Source: Rhizobium sp. ASV8
GTDB taxonomy: Bacteria; Pseudomonadota; Alphaproteobacteria; Rhizobiales; Rhizobiaceae
Assembly (NCBI RefSeq): GCF_016429255.1
Contig: NZ_JAELUG010000008.1
Coordinates: 1-64,000, forward strand
DNA length: 64,000 nucleotides
Direction of reading: 5' to 3'
The notes under the pieces were generated by a model that ran no database searches, was not told the DNA's origin, and saw only the letters and a list, made by a program, of their open reading frames with translations. A program made the translations under genes and the position numbers. Positions 33,116-43,221 of this stretch are shown here, one piece after another; within the stretch, counting starts at the first letter, position 1; each line of letters opens with the position of its first letter.

Positions 33116-33892
33116 TCAGAGCTTCCAGCCGGAGTGCAGCGCGGCGATGCCGCCGGTGTAATTGGTGAAGCTCACGCGCGAGAAGCCGGCCTCGCGGATC
33201 ATCGTCGCGAAGTCCTGCTGGTTCGGGAACTTGCGGATCGATTCCACCAGATACTGATAGGGCTCCGCATCGCCTGTGATCGCCTTGCCGAACTTCGGAA
33301 TGGCATTGAAGGACCATGCGTCGTAGACACGATCGAGCAGCGGCAGATCGACTTCAGAGAATTCCAGCACCAGCAGCCGGCCGCCGCGCTTCAGCACGCG
33401 ATAGGCTTCCTTCAAAGCGACATCGATGCGCGGCACGTTACGGATGCCGAAGGCGATCGTATAGGCGTCGAAAGAGTTCGGCTCGAAGGGCAGCTCTTCG
33501 GCATTCGCCTCGACGAAGGTGAGGTTATCCGAGAGCTTCTTTTTCTCTGCACGCTCGGCACCGACGGCAAGCATCGAGCCATTGATGTCGAGCACGGTTG
33601 CATGTGCCAACCGGTTTGAGGATTCGACGATGCGGAAGGCGATATCGCCGGTCCCGCCGGCAACGTCCAGAACTTTATAGCCTGCTTCCTTGCGCGGGTT
33701 GAGCGCGGATATCATCGCGTCTTTCCAGGCGCGGTGCATGCCCATGGACATGACGTCGTTCATGACGTCGTAGCGCTTGGCGACCTTGTGGAACACCTCG
33801 TTGACGAGGCCCTGCTTTTCGCCATTGGCCACTTCGCGGAAGCCATAGGATGTTTCCATGCCGCCATCGGCGGAGGTGCGGCTGTCTGCCAT
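33116..33892 (-). CDS. ubiE: Demethylmenaquinone/2-octaprenyl-methoxy-benzoquinol methyltransferase
   Basis: A 258-residue class I methyltransferase of quinone synthesis. The UbiE signatures are [17 protein letters not shown], the SAM loop [15 protein letters not shown], and [17 protein letters not shown]. It methylates the C2 position of the ubiquinone ring precursor. The ATG at 33892 was chosen to match the family start; an in-frame extension to 34051 looks non-coding. ubiE-ubiB form an operon, divergent from mutM. Confidence 0.95.
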   Translation of the reverse strand: MADSRTSADGGMETSYGFREVANGEKQGLVNEVFHKVAKRYDVMNDVMSMGMHRAWKDAMISALNPRKEAGYKVLDVAGGTGDIAFRIVESSNRLAHATVLDINGSMLAVGAERAEKKKLSDNLTFVEANAEELPFEPNSFDAYTIAFGIRNVPRIDVALKEAYRVLKRGGRLLVLEFSEVDLPLLDRVYDAWSFNAIPKFGKAITGDAEPYQYLVESIRKFPNQQDFATMIREAGFSRVSFTNYTGGIAALHSGWKL

Positions 33893-34137
33893 CGGCTCAA
33901 CTCCGTTACACAACAGCGCCCAGCGTCTTATGTGATACGCAAGGTCGCTGTAGCACTTTAAATTTGCTGCATAATTTATCCCTAAATCGATTCCGATCTC
34001 AGGAATTACGCAGTATTCAGCGGCGGACCATAGCGAAATCGCGTTTGCCACGCTATCTCATCAGCCAGATCACCAGCCGCAATGCCTGTGGGCTATAGCC
34101 CAGATCATAAGCGGTTGAAACACAAAGATGGATAGCC

Positions 34138-35028
34138 ATGCCGGAATTACCAGAGGTCGAAACCGTCAGACGGGGCCTCGCTCCCTCCATGGAAGGCGCC
34201 GTTCTCAAGGAGCTGGAGCTGCGCCGCAAGGATTTGCGCTTTCCGTTCCCTGCAGATTTCGCTGGGATCGTTTCAGGGCGCGGCATCACGTCGCTGTCCC
34301 GCCGCGCCAAATATCTGCTGATCGACCTCGATGACGGCATGACGATCGTCTCGCATCTTGGAATGTCCGGCTCGTTCCGGGTCGAGGCAGGTGCATCTGC
34401 GGAGATGCCGGGAGATTTTCACCATCCGCGTTCCAAGGACGAGAAGCACGACCACGTTGTCTTCCATCTGGCGGGCGGGAATGGCAGCGCGCGTGTCATT
34501 TACAACGATCCGCGCCGCTTCGGCTTCATGGATATCGTCAGGCGATCCGAGATCGCGAACCACCCCTTCTTTCGCGATCTTGGTCCGGAACCCACGGGAA
34601 ACGAGCTGGGCGCCGATTACCTCGCCGAGCGTTTCGCCGGTAAGGCGCAGCCGTTGAAGAGCGCGCTGCTGGATCAGAAGAACATCGCCGGTCTCGGCAA
34701 TATATATGTTTGCGAGGCATTGTGGCGCTCGCACCTGTCGCCGCTGCGCGCCGCGGGCACGCTGGTCGCCGACGGCGGCGAACCCACCGAGGCGCTGCGG
34801 AGCCTGGTCGTTGCCATCCGCGAAGTCATTGCCGACGCAATCGCCGCGGGCGGCTCGTCCCTGCGCGATCACATCCAGACGGACGGATCGCTCGGCTACT
34901 TCCAGCATTCGTTTTCGGTCTACGATCGCGAGGCACAGCCTTGCAGTACGCCGGGTTGCGGCGGTACGGTCGGTCGCATCGTCCAGGCAGGGCGCTCTTC
35001 TTTCTATTGTGCCGCCTGCCAAAATTGA
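34138..35028 (+). CDS. mutM: Formamidopyrimidine-DNA glycosylase
   Basis: A 296-residue base-excision repair enzyme that removes 8-oxoguanine. Start [14 protein letters not shown] provides catalytic Pro2 and Glu3. The helix-two-turn-helix reads [23 protein letters not shown], and the C-terminal zinc finger has CSTPGCGG and CAACQ. The length is slightly above the usual 270-290 residues. It is divergent from ubiE and followed by an enoyl-CoA hydratase gene 25 bases later. Confidence 0.97.
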   Translation: MPELPEVETVRRGLAPSMEGAVLKELELRRKDLRFPFPADFAGIVSGRGITSLSRRAKYLLIDLDDGMTIVSHLGMSGSFRVEAGASAEMPGDFHHPRSKDEKHDHVVFHLAGGNGSARVIYNDPRRFGFMDIVRRSEIANHPFFRDLGPEPTGNELGADYLAERFAGKAQPLKSALLDQKNIAGLGNIYVCEALWRSHLSPLRAAGTLVADGGEPTEALRSLVVAIREVIADAIAAGGSSLRDHIQTDGSLGYFQHSFSVYDREAQPCSTPGCGGTVGRIVQAGRSSFYCAACQN

Positions 35029-35053
35029 TTGAGCTGATTGAAGGGAGAGAAAA

Positions 35054-35827
35054 ATGGCTTACGAAACCCTCATCGTCGAGACGCACGGCGCGGTTGGCCT
35101 CATCCGGCTCAACCGGCCGCAAGCGTTGAATGCGCTGAATTCTACCGTGCTCACCGAGCTGAAGCAGGCCTATGCGGCCTTTCACGCCGACGATGCAATC
35201 GGCGCGATTGTTCTCACGGGCTCGGAAAGAGCCTTTGCCGCCGGCGCCGATATCAAGGAAATGCAGACGCTCGATTTCGTCGACGCGTACAAGAACGATT
35301 TCTTCAGCGGCTGGGACGACATCGCTAAGGCGCGCAAGCCTGTCATCGCTGCGGTCAGCGGTTTTGCGCTCGGCGGCGGCTGCGAGCTTGCCATGATGTG
35401 CGATTTCATCATTGCCTCGGAGACGGCGAAGTTCGGTCAGCCGGAAATCACGCTTGGCGTCATTCCCGGCATGGGTGGCTCGCAGCGCCTGACGCGCGCC
35501 GTCGGCGGTGCGAAGGCGATGGATCTGATATTGACGGGGCGGATGATGGATGCGGCGGAGGCCGAGCGTGCGGGCCTGGTGGCGCGCGTCGTGCCCGCGG
35601 ACAAGCTGCTGGACGAAGCTCTGGCGGCGGCCGCCAAGATTGCATCCTATTCCCGTCCTTCCGTGCTCATGGCCAAGGAAGCGGTCAATCGCGCCCAGGA
35701 GACCACGCTCGAGGAAGGGTTGCGTTTCGAGCGCCGTCTCTTCCATAGCCTGTTCTCGACCGAAGATCAGAAGGAAGGCATGGCTGCCTTCGTCGAAAAG
35801 CGCAAGCCAGCCTTCAAGAACCGGTAG
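35054..35827 (+). CDS. Enoyl-CoA hydratase
   Basis: A 257-residue crotonase-fold enzyme that hydrates enoyl-CoA in beta-oxidation. It contains [13 protein letters not shown] (oxyanion loop), [18 protein letters not shown] with one catalytic Glu region, and [19 protein letters not shown] with the second catalytic Glu. Close to short-chain EchA/FadB1 proteins. It probably shares a transcript with mutM. GGGAGAG precedes the ATG. Confidence 0.93.
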   Translation: MAYETLIVETHGAVGLIRLNRPQALNALNSTVLTELKQAYAAFHADDAIGAIVLTGSERAFAAGADIKEMQTLDFVDAYKNDFFSGWDDIAKARKPVIAAVSGFALGGGCELAMMCDFIIASETAKFGQPEITLGVIPGMGGSQRLTRAVGGAKAMDLILTGRMMDAAEAERAGLVARVVPADKLLDEALAAAAKIASYSRPSVLMAKEAVNRAQETTLEEGLRFERRLFHSLFSTEDQKEGMAAFVEKRKPAFKNR

Positions 35828-35868
35828 GGCGAGAATCCGGAATTACGAGCCTTCGGCAAGAATCCGCG

Positions 35869-35896
35869 TTGACGCCGGGGCTCATTCCGGTTATAT
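35869..35896 (+). promoter_or_regulatory. Candidate rpsT promoter
   Basis: TTGACG at 35869-35874 and TTATAT at 35891-35896 with a 16-base spacer, a good match to the rhizobial housekeeping consensus. It would give a leader of about 115 bases before rpsT, long enough for S20 feedback control. Confidence 0.55.
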
Positions 35897-36018
35897 GCCC
35901 GCCACAGTTTGGAAAGCCGCTCTGGTTTTCCGCAATTGCTCCCGCATTGCTGGATGAAGTGGCCGCAGGGCCCGCGCTGCAACGATGGAGTTATGTTCGA
36001 ATTCTAAGAGAGGCATAC

Positions 36019-36294
36019 ATGGCCAATACTACCTCGGCGAAAAAAGCGACCCGCAAGATCGCCCGCCGCACCGAAGTCAACAAGGCTCGTCGCTCGCGCG
36101 TTCGCACTTTCGTCCGCCAGGTCGAAGAAGCCATCGCATCGGGTGACGCGGCTCTCGCCAAGGCAGCTTTCATCGCTGCTCAGCCGGAACTGGCCCGCGC
36201 AGCGACGAAGGGCGTGCTTCACGCCAACACCGCTTCCCGCAAGGTTTCGCGTCTTGCCAAGCGTGTTAAGGCCCTTTCGGCTCCGACCGCCTAA
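36019..36294 (+). CDS. rpsT: 30S ribosomal protein S20
   Basis: 91 residues, Lys/Arg/Ala-rich, starting [21 protein letters not shown] and ending [14 protein letters not shown]20 is a primary 16S rRNA-binding protein of the small subunit. GAGAGG precedes the ATG. An in-frame extension upstream is rejected because family members start MANT/MANI. A strong terminator follows. rpsT next to dnaA is typical of alphaproteobacteria. Confidence 0.97.
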   Translation: MANTTSAKKATRKIARRTEVNKARRSRVRTFVRQVEEAIASGDAALAKAAFIAAQPELARAATKGVLHANTASRKVSRLAKRVKALSAPTA

Positions 36295-36324
36295 CATTCT
36301 ATTAACGATTTCGTCGTTACACTT

Positions 36325-36351
36325 AAGCCCGGCCTTTGTGCCGGGCTTTTT
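36325..36351 (+). terminator. rpsT Rho-independent terminator
   Basis: AAGCCCGGC, a CTTTGT loop, GCCGGGCTT and then TTT: a 9-bp perfect stem with a T-run, 30 bases after the rpsT stop. Confidence 0.92.
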
Positions 36352-36352
36352 G

Positions 36353-36840
36353 GATTCGGCCAAAAAATTGCCGCAATACCAAAATCGACTGGCTGATCAT
36401 GTCAATGGCGTGACAGAAATATACCTTTGAAAACAAAGGGTTGTGGCAGGATATCTCAGCGCTGCGTGATCTGCGTGACGCGTTGCCGGCTCACAAGTGA
36501 GTCAAGGGATTTTTTATTTTTTTTGTTTTGAAAGCCATGAGAATCGCGCCGAACGGGAATCTCTTTGATTCAACAGCGATTCTTTTTTGAAGGGCTTGTG
36601 ACAGTCAAAATTGACCTCCGGAGTCAATGGCTGCCTCTTAATTTTGTGTAAAATTCATCGTTGATATCTGCCCACGATCCTGCCTAAATGCTTTTCAACA
36701 AGGGGCGCGGATCTCACCTTAAACGGCTTTTGCGAACACCGTCACTAACGGCGGCGTGGGTGATTTTGTCTCTTGTGACGGAGCGGTTCAGTTCCGTTTT
36801 TTCAAACAGTTGACGAGTTAAAGCCGGAAGCGGCAACGCT
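36353..36840 (+). promoter_or_regulatory. Long dnaA regulatory leader with GANTC cluster
   Basis: No gene fits 36352-37166. The region holds seven GANTC sites (36353, 36499, 36541, 36557, 36567, 36578, 36621), six of them within 127 bases; this is the methylation site of the cell-cycle methylase CcrM. A TTAA-N7-TAAA motif at 36638-36652 resembles a CtrA box. GTCAA/TTGAC repeats occur at 36604-36627. A T-rich tract lies at 36508-36530, and AGAATCGC/GCGATTCT plus TTTTTT at 36540-36588 can form a hairpin. These fit cell-cycle control of dnaA. Confidence 0.55.
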
Positions 36841-37166
36841 TGCGGAACGAGGTAGCTTGTCTGTCCTTTGTGGCCCTGGTCGATGACACGGCTGCGGGGA
36901 GGGGAGAAAAGTTGACAGCCGTTGGGGCAGCCGGTCGGAATACGAGGGCCGACTCATGTTCCAACTACAGACGCCAGGACGGCGGCCGTTTTGAAGAACG
37001 GTTTTCGCCACAGTGCTTCTGTAAAGCCCATTGGCTGGGCTCGGCTGATGAACCGGTATGCGGCGCTGCTTGGACAACGAGCGCGACCACCATGCCTTGG
37101 CGAAGATCCAGGGGCGACGGCGCTATGCTGCCTCGCCCTGCAAGAGACTGTGGAAGGCGGCACTAC

Positions 37167-38717
37167 ATGCAGATACATACGAGGACGGCGGGTGCGTTGG
37201 AAAAAGGGGACAATGCACAGGCGTTCGGCGCGGTTTGCTTAGAAGCGGCGGGGGATAAGGGCGACGTGGCGCAGAATGTTTTGTTCGAGCGCGTCAGCGC
37301 GCGCTTGAAGGCTCAGGTTGGTCCCGATGTTTATGCCAGCTGGTTTGCGCGGCTCAAGCTCCACTCGGTATCCAAGAGCGTCGTTCGTCTCACCGTTCCG
37401 ACGACCTTTTTGAAGTCGTGGATCAACAATCGTTATCTCGACCTGATCACCAGCCTTTTCCAGGCTGAAGATGCAGAGGTCCTGAAAGTCGAAATTCTGG
37501 TGCGCACCGCAGCGCGGCAGAGCACAAAGCCATCTGCTGAAGAGCAGGCCGTCGTGCCGGATCAGGCTGCCGTTGCGCCGATCCGTCGCGCCGTTGCCCA
37601 GCCGGCCGGCCATGCCGCCGCTCAAGCCGTCAGTGCGGCCGCTGCAGCCCGGCCGTCGACCTCGGGTTCGCCGCTGTTCGGCTCGCCGCTCGACTCTCGC
37701 TTTACCTTCGACACCTTCGTCGAGGGCGGCTCGAACCGGGTGAGCCTTGCCGCCGCAAAGACCATCGCAGAGGCAGGTTCCGGCGCCGTGCGCTTCAATC
37801 CGCTGTTCGTCCACGCGACGGTCGGCCTCGGCAAGACGCACCTGCTGCAGGCGATCGCCAATGCGGCCGTCCAGAACCCGCGCGGCCTGCGCGTGGTCTA
37901 TCTGACCGCTGAGTACTTCATGTGGCGCTTTGCAACCGCGATCCGCGACAATGACGCGCTGACGCTGAAGGATTCGCTGCGCAACATCGATCTGCTTATC
38001 ATCGACGACATGCAGTTCCTGCAAGGCAAGATGATCCAGCACGAGTTCTGCCATCTGCTCAACATGCTGCTCGACAGCGCCAAGCAGGTCGTCGTCGCCG
38101 CCGACCGCGCTCCTTGGGAGCTGGAATCGCTCGATCCGCGCGTTCGTTCGCGCCTTCAAGGCGGTGTGGCGATCGAGGTCGAGGCGCCTGACTATGAAAT
38201 GCGTCTTGAAATCCTCAAGCGCCGCCTCGATGCTGCCCGTCAGGACGATCCGTCGCTGGAAATCCCGGCAGAGCTTCTGTCGCACGTTGCCCGCAATGTC
38301 ACGGCAAGCGGCCGCGAACTGGAAGGCGCCTTCAACCAGCTCATCTTCCGTCGCTCTTTCGAGCCGAACCTGACGGTCGAGCGCGTCGACGAGCTTCTCG
38401 CTCATCTGGTCGGCTCCGGCGAGCCGCGCCGCGTGCGCATCGAAGACATCCAGCGTATCGTCGCACGTCACTACAACGTCTCGCGTCAGGAACTGGTCTC
38501 GAACCGCCGCACGCGCGTCATCGTCAAGCCGCGCCAGATCGCCATGTATCTGTCGAAGACCCTGACGCCGCGTTCCTTCCCGGAAATCGGCCGTCGTTTC
38601 GGCGGTCGTGATCACACCACGGTTCTGCACGCCGTGCGCAAGATCGAGGAACTGATCTCCGGCGATAGCAAGCTTTCGCATGAGATCGAGCTGCTGAAGC
38701 GCCTCATCAACGAATAA
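37167..38717 (+). CDS. dnaA: Chromosomal replication initiator DnaA
   Basis: About 516 residues. Domain I starts near residue 38 ([23 protein letters not shown]), domain II is Ala/Pro/Gln-rich, AAA+ domain III has [19 protein letters not shown] (Walker A) and [13 protein letters not shown] (Walker B), and domain IV has [18 protein letters not shown] for DnaA-box binding. The ATG at 37167 gives a 37-residue extension before domain I. A GTG at 37266 after GATAAGGG would give a start like that of other rhizobial DnaA proteins and is a serious alternative. Confidence 0.95.
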   Translation: MQIHTRTAGALEKGDNAQAFGAVCLEAAGDKGDVAQNVLFERVSARLKAQVGPDVYASWFARLKLHSVSKSVVRLTVPTTFLKSWINNRYLDLITSLFQAEDAEVLKVEILVRTAARQSTKPSAEEQAVVPDQAAVAPIRRAVAQPAGHAAAQAVSAAAAARPSTSGSPLFGSPLDSRFTFDTFVEGGSNRVSLAAAKTIAEAGSGAVRFNPLFVHATVGLGKTHLLQAIANAAVQNPRGLRVVYLTAEYFMWRFATAIRDNDALTLKDSLRNIDLLIIDDMQFLQGKMIQHEFCHLLNMLLDSAKQVVVAADRAPWELESLDPRVRSRLQGGVAIEVEAPDYEMRLEILKRRLDAARQDDPSLEIPAELLSHVARNVTASGRELEGAFNQLIFRRSFEPNLTVERVDELLAHLVGSGEPRRVRIEDIQRIVARHYNVSRQELVSNRRTRVIVKPRQIAMYLSKTLTPRSFPEIGRRFGGRDHTTVLHAVRKIEELISGDSKLSHEIELLKRLINE

Positions 38718-38746
38718 GGCTCGCGATCGATATTCTATGATGCTCG

Positions 38747-38777
38747 ACGGTCGGCCCAAAAGCCGGCCGTTTTTTTT
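38747..38777 (+). terminator. dnaA Rho-independent terminator
   Basis: ACGGTCGGC, a short CCAAAA loop, GCCGGCCGT and a run of eight or more T. It begins about 30 bases after the dnaA stop. Confidence 0.88.
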
Positions 38778-38847
38778 GAGTGCCGTTAGCCGGCTATTGG
38801 GCTCGGCCGCTCGCCCGATGCGTTGTCGCACTTGGAGCGCTTGGCGC

Positions 38848-39744
38848 TCAAGCTGGCGGTGTCGCGCGCGAAACCTCGGAAAGCAGCCAGGCACGCAGGG
38901 TCGCAATTGCTGGTCTCTCCAATGCGCCGGGGGGATAGACGAGATGATAAGCGAAGGCGCTTGCAAGCCCGATCGGGAAGGGGGCGACGAGTGCTCCTTC
39001 AGCCAAATCCTGCGCCACGAAGGAGCGGCGCATCAGCGCAACCCCGAGCCCCGCCTTCATCGCGTGATAGGCGCCCATACCGTCTGTGAAGACCGGTCCA
39101 TGTGTGGCATCCACGCGGGTTGCGCCGGCCGCCTGTAGCCAAAGCTCCCAATCTCGCCGATAGACGTCATGGATCAGCGTGAGATTTGCGAGAGCGTCAA
39201 CCGCAGGCGAGGTGCCGAGCGTCGCAGCCATCTCAGGCGTGCACATCGGCACATATTCGTCATCGAGCAGCCTTTCGCTCGCCAACCCCTCATAGCCGCC
39301 AAGGCCATGGCGAATGGCGATGTCTATTCCGTCCCGCTGGAAGTCCATCATCCGATGCGAAGCGCTGATGCGAAGATCGATGTCGGGATGCGCCTCCTCG
39401 AAGCGCCTCAGTCGCGGCACCAGCCAATGCGTGGCAAAGCCGGCGGTGCAGGTGATGGTCACGACCGTGTCCTTCGCCCGCATCGCAAGCGCTGCGGTCG
39501 CCTCGCGAATGAGGCGGAAGGCTGTCCGCATCGTCGCGAAATATTCGGCACCATCCATCGTCAAGGCCAGGCTGCGTGGTCTCCGCTCGAAGAGCCGCAC
39601 GCCAAGCGAGCTTTCGAGATCGCGGATCTGCAGGCTGATGGCGCCAGGCGTCACATGCAACTCGCTCGCCGCCAGCGTCATGCTGAGGTGCCGGGCGGAA
39701 GCCTCAAAGGCGCGCAGCGCCGAAAGAGAGGGCAATTGATCCAT
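38848..39744 (-). CDS. LysR-family regulator (GcvA-like)
   Basis: A 298-residue LysR protein: LSALRAFEASARHLSMTLAASELHVTPGAISLQIRDLESSLG is the HTH region typical of the GcvA subgroup, followed by the effector domain. It is divergent from a DMT transporter gene at 39899, with a 154-base spacer, and probably controls it. It converges with dnaA past the dnaA terminator. Confidence 0.9.
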   Translation of the reverse strand: MDQLPSLSALRAFEASARHLSMTLAASELHVTPGAISLQIRDLESSLGVRLFERRPRSLALTMDGAEYFATMRTAFRLIREATAALAMRAKDTVVTITCTAGFATHWLVPRLRRFEEAHPDIDLRISASHRMMDFQRDGIDIAIRHGLGGYEGLASERLLDDEYVPMCTPEMAATLGTSPAVDALANLTLIHDVYRRDWELWLQAAGATRVDATHGPVFTDGMGAYHAMKAGLGVALMRRSFVAQDLAEGALVAPFPIGLASAFAYHLVYPPGALERPAIATLRAWLLSEVSRATPPA

Positions 39745-39898
39745 TACGATTGAGTTTTCCTAAATCGAAGACAGAGAAAGACTCGTTTGTCAGTCGGTCG
39801 ATATCGCATGATCATCAACATGATTTCTCTCGATGACAAGTGAACGCAGCCAGTCCGTCGATAAGTTGAACTCAATCGAATGATATCGGAGTTTCGTC

Positions 39899-40822
39899 AT
39901 GCCGCAAAAATCAATGGGTGCAGTCGAGTGGAGCATGTTGGTGGGCCTGTCCATTCTTTGGGGCGGCTCCTTCCTCTTCAACGGCATTCTTGTGCGTGAA
40001 CTTCCACCCTTCACCATCGTCACTGCCCGCGTGGGGCTGGCGGCAGTCGCCTTGCACATCATCGTGCGGCTGACCGGCCATTCCATGACAAGGGATCGTC
40101 AGGCCTGGCTTGCCTTCTTCGGGATGGGCTTCCTCAACAATGTCATTCCCTTTCTGCTCATCGTTTGGGGGCAGACCCACATCGCCAGCGGTCTCGCCTC
40201 TATCCTCAACGCCACCACGCCGCTCTTTGCCGTGGTCGTTGCTCATTTCCTGACGACGGACGAAAAGATGACCGGAAATCGCCTGATCGGCGTTATTGTC
40301 GGTTTCGCCGGCGTAGCGTTGATGATCGGACCGTCGGTACTCGCCAGCCTCGGCTCTAATCTGCTGGCGCAAGTGGCGGTTCTGGGTGCGGCCTTCAGCT
40401 ACTCGCTGGCCGGCATATTCGGCCGCCGTTTCCGTCGCATGGGGCTCGCCCCCATCATTCCCGCCGCCGGTCAGGTCACGGGTTCGGCCATATTGCTTCT
40501 GCCGATCGCGCTCCTTGTCGATCACCCTTGGACGCTCGCAACGCCGTCGGCGGAGGCATGGCTTGCGCTTGCCGGCCTGGCGATCCTTTCGACAGCCGTC
40601 GCCTACGTGCTGTTCTTCCGCATCCTGGCGACGGCGGGCGCCACGAACCTGATGCTGGTAACCTTCCTCATTCCCGTCAGCGCCATTCTTCTAGGCGCGC
40701 TTGTCCTTGGCGAGAGCCTGCAGCCAAAACATTTCATTGGCATGGCGATGATCGCACTCGGCCTTGCGGCCATCGACGGAAGATTGCTCACCCTCCACTC
40801 AAGGGGAAGGGTCGGCACATAG
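39899..40822 (+). CDS. EamA/DMT-family transporter
   Basis: A 307-residue inner-membrane protein with ten hydrophobic segments in two EamA repeats (LSILWGGSFLFNGILVRELPP at the start; ILLGALVLGESLQPKHFIGMAMIALGLAAID at the end). The substrate is unknown. It is unrelated in sequence detail to the other DMT gene at 1416. The divergent LysR gene is its likely regulator. Confidence 0.88.
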   Translation: MPQKSMGAVEWSMLVGLSILWGGSFLFNGILVRELPPFTIVTARVGLAAVALHIIVRLTGHSMTRDRQAWLAFFGMGFLNNVIPFLLIVWGQTHIASGLASILNATTPLFAVVVAHFLTTDEKMTGNRLIGVIVGFAGVALMIGPSVLASLGSNLLAQVAVLGAAFSYSLAGIFGRRFRRMGLAPIIPAAGQVTGSAILLLPIALLVDHPWTLATPSAEAWLALAGLAILSTAVAYVLFFRILATAGATNLMLVTFLIPVSAILLGALVLGESLQPKHFIGMAMIALGLAAIDGRLLTLHSRGRVGT

Positions 40823-40924
40823 TGCCGGGGCGGCGCGATGTTGTCTGGAACCGAAGTCTCGATTGTGCTTTCGGAGATCACACACCCACCGCCGTGCGGC
40901 GACTATCCCCGTAAGGGGAGGCGC

Positions 40925-42127
40925 TTAACAGGCGAGATCGGCGACGACGGAGTCGAGAACCAGCATTCCCGCTGGCGTGCAGCGCAGGCGGGAATTGCCG
41001 ATCCGCTCTATGAAACCGTGTTCCAGTAAAAACGCCTCGCGCTGCGGATCGGGATCGCGGCCCGAAAGTTGCTGCCAGCGGGCGAGATCGACGCCCTCGC
41101 GGAGCCGCAGCCCCATCAGCAGCAATTCGTCAGCCTGTTCATCGAAGCCAAGCATTTCCTGGTCGATCATGCCGTGGCCGTCGCGCTCGACCATCTCGAG
41201 CCAGCTTTCCGGCTTGCGCTCTGTTGCGGTTGCCAGCTTCTGCGGGCCGTGGGTCAAGCGACCGTGGGCGCCTGGGCCAATACCGGCATAATCGCCGTAG
41301 CGCCAATAGGTGAGATTGTGCCGGCTCTCGGCGCCAGGGCGCGCATGGTTGGAAACCTCGTAGGCCGGCATACCCTCGCGCTCGGTGATCTCCTGCGTTG
41401 CCTCATAGAGCAGTGCCGATTGATCGCCGTCCGGCACGATCAGTTTACCCGCCTTGTGAAGGCCGTAGAAGGGCGTGCCCTCCTCGATCGTCAGCTGATA
41501 GAGCGAGAGGTGATCGACCGCATAGGAGATTGCTTGCCTGAGCTCGCGCTCCCATTCCTCGACGGTCTGGTTGGGACGGGCGTAGATGAGGTCGAAGGAC
41601 ATGCGCGGGAAGATCTCGCGCGCCAGCTTGATCGCCTTCAGCGCATCCTCGACATTGTGCAGACGCCCGAGAAATTTCAGGTCACGGTCGTTCAGCGCCT
41701 GCACGCCCATCGACACGCGGTTGACGCCGGCCGCACGATAGCCGCGGAAGCGCTCCGCCTCGACGCTCGAGGGATTGGCTTCCATGGTGATTTCGATGCC
41801 ATCAGGCATATGCCAGGTCTTGGCAATGCCATCGAGGATCGCGCCGACGGTTTCCGGTTTCATCAGGGAGGGTGTGCCGCCGCCGAGGAAGACGCTGGTC
41901 ACGGTCTTCGCGCCGCTAAGCATCCGCATCGTCGCCATCTCCTTCAGAAAGGCGGCAGCGAAGCGCTCTTGATCGACCGACTGGTGGCGGACATGGCTAT
42001 TGAAATCGCAATAGGGACACTTGGCCGCGCAAAATGGCCAATGCACATAGACGCCGAAACCGGGTTCGCCGGTATCAGGTAGCAATTGCGCCCCGCGCAT
42101 CAAGTCCTGCGTATCTACGATTTCCAC
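40925..42127 (-). CDS. hemW: Radical SAM heme chaperone HemW
   Basis: About 400 residues with the iron-sulfur motif CAAKCPYCDFNSH near residue 32, GGGTPSLM, and the C-terminal HemN-like domain (DYAGIGPGAHGRL). The HemW CPYCDF form differs from the CNRCDF-like site of HemN oxidases, so it is a heme chaperone rather than coproporphyrinogen oxidase. The GTG at 42127 is the longest start; ATG at 42100 is possible. It is the last gene of rph-VOC-rdgB-hemW, 9 bases after rdgB. Confidence 0.92.
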   Translation of the reverse strand: MEIVDTQDLMRGAQLLPDTGEPGFGVYVHWPFCAAKCPYCDFNSHVRHQSVDQERFAAAFLKEMATMRMLSGAKTVTSVFLGGGTPSLMKPETVGAILDGIAKTWHMPDGIEITMEANPSSVEAERFRGYRAAGVNRVSMGVQALNDRDLKFLGRLHNVEDALKAIKLAREIFPRMSFDLIYARPNQTVEEWERELRQAISYAVDHLSLYQLTIEEGTPFYGLHKAGKLIVPDGDQSALLYEATQEITEREGMPAYEVSNHARPGAESRHNLTYWRYGDYAGIGPGAHGRLTHGPQKLATATERKPESWLEMVERDGHGMIDQEMLGFDEQADELLLMGLRLREGVDLARWQQLSGRDPDPQREAFLLEHGFIERIGNSRLRCTPAGMLVLDSVVADLAC

Positions 42128-42136
42128 GAAGTAAGC

Positions 42137-42781
42137 TTATGCCTCCAGGCAGGTTTCGACAAAAAGTTTGAAAGCGCGGGCACGATGCGACAGCGCCTGC
42201 GGATCGCCCGGCTTCCAGCCATGCTTCTGTTCGGCGCTCATTTCGCCGAAAGTAGTCTGATAGCCCTCCGGCTGGAAAACCGGATCGTAGCCGAAGCCCT
42301 GCGTGCCGCGCGGCGGCCACACGACTGTGCCTTCGACTTCGCCCCGGAAAAGCTCGGTATGGCCATCAGGCCACGCAAGGCAAAGCACACTGACGAAGCG
42401 GGCAGTCCGACTGTCCGCCGAGGTTGCTCCAGCCTTCTCAAGTGCGGTTTCGACCTTCTGCATCGCCATCGCGAAATCGCGGGTTCCGTCGGCCGTTTCA
42501 GCCCAATTGGCGGTGTAGACGCCGGGGTCGCCGCCCAGTGCGTCGATCACCAGCCCAGAATCGTCCGACAGGGCCGGCAGGCCGGAGGCCTGGGCCGAGG
42601 CAAGCGCCTTGATGGCGGCGTTTTCCTCGAATGTCGTGCCGGTTTCGTCCGGCTCGATAAAGTTGAGTTCGGCAGCCGATTTGGCGGTAAAGCCGAAGGG
42701 GCCGATCAGATCCTGTATCTCGCGGATCTTGCCGGCGTTGTGGCTGGCGACAACGATGGTTTTAGTATCGAGCTTGCGCAT
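42137..42781 (-). CDS. rdgB: dITP/XTP pyrophosphatase
   Basis: A 214-residue Ham1-family enzyme that removes non-canonical purine nucleoside triphosphates. Characteristic: [67 protein letters not shown] and [10 protein letters not shown]. The start at 42781 is set by the family N-terminus. It lies between hemW and a VOC gene in the rph operon. Confidence 0.96.
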   Translation of the reverse strand: MRKLDTKTIVVASHNAGKIREIQDLIGPFGFTAKSAAELNFIEPDETGTTFEENAAIKALASAQASGLPALSDDSGLVIDALGGDPGVYTANWAETADGTRDFAMAMQKVETALEKAGATSADSRTARFVSVLCLAWPDGHTELFRGEVEGTVVWPPRGTQGFGYDPVFQPEGYQTTFGEMSAEQKHGWKPGDPQALSHRARAFKLFVETCLEA

Positions 42782-42792
42782 GTCTTGTCCCG

Positions 42793-43209
42793 TCATAGGC
42801 CCCAGATGCGGGGTTCGGCGCATTCCAGGCTGTTGCCGGCCGGATCGCGGAAATAAATCGAACGGCCGCCATTGGGCCAGTGAAAATCGGCTTCGATGGC
42901 AATGCCGGCAGTTTTCAGTCTCCGCGCCATGGCCTCGATATCGTCGCCACCGACACGGAAACAGACATGGCCTGGTCCCTTCGTGCCATGCGGGGGTACG
43001 GGCAGGGCACCCGGTTCGTGCGGCTTTACGGTTTCCTCGCCGTTGAAGATCAAAAGCACGCCCGGTCCGCAACGATAGAAGACGTGACGGTTGCCGCCGC
43101 GCGAGATTTTCTCCAGCCCCAGAATGCCGCCATAGAAGGCTTCGGCGGCATCGAGATCGTCGGCATACAGGGCTGTTTCCAGGATGCTTCCGATAGCCGC
43201 GTCCGTCAT
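42793..43209 (-). CDS. VOC-superfamily protein
   Basis: 138 residues with a VOC fold: [24 protein letters not shown] at the start, GPGHVCFRV (metal-ligand His) in the middle and [17 protein letters not shown] at the end with the ligand Glu. The substrate is unknown. It is inserted between rph and rdgB with gaps of 12 and 11 bases, so it is co-transcribed with these nucleic-acid quality-control genes. Confidence 0.85.
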   Translation of the reverse strand: MTDAAIGSILETALYADDLDAAEAFYGGILGLEKISRGGNRHVFYRCGPGVLLIFNGEETVKPHEPGALPVPPHGTKGPGHVCFRVGGDDIEAMARRLKTAGIAIEADFHWPNGGRSIYFRDPAGNSLECAEPRIWGL

Positions 43210-43221
43210 GGCGAGAGGTCC

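Noticed and set aside
36352..37166. Chromosome origin beside dnaA
   Set aside because: No cluster of TTATCCACA-like DnaA boxes was seen, and rhizobial origins are usually near hemE rather than dnaA.
37239..38966. 575-codon open frame opposite dnaA
   Set aside because: Shadow frame; dnaA domains occupy the plus strand.
40925..42127. Coproporphyrinogen III oxidase HemN
   Set aside because: The Fe-S motif CAAKCPYCDF and the length of about 400 residues fit HemW; HemN is longer and has a different motif.
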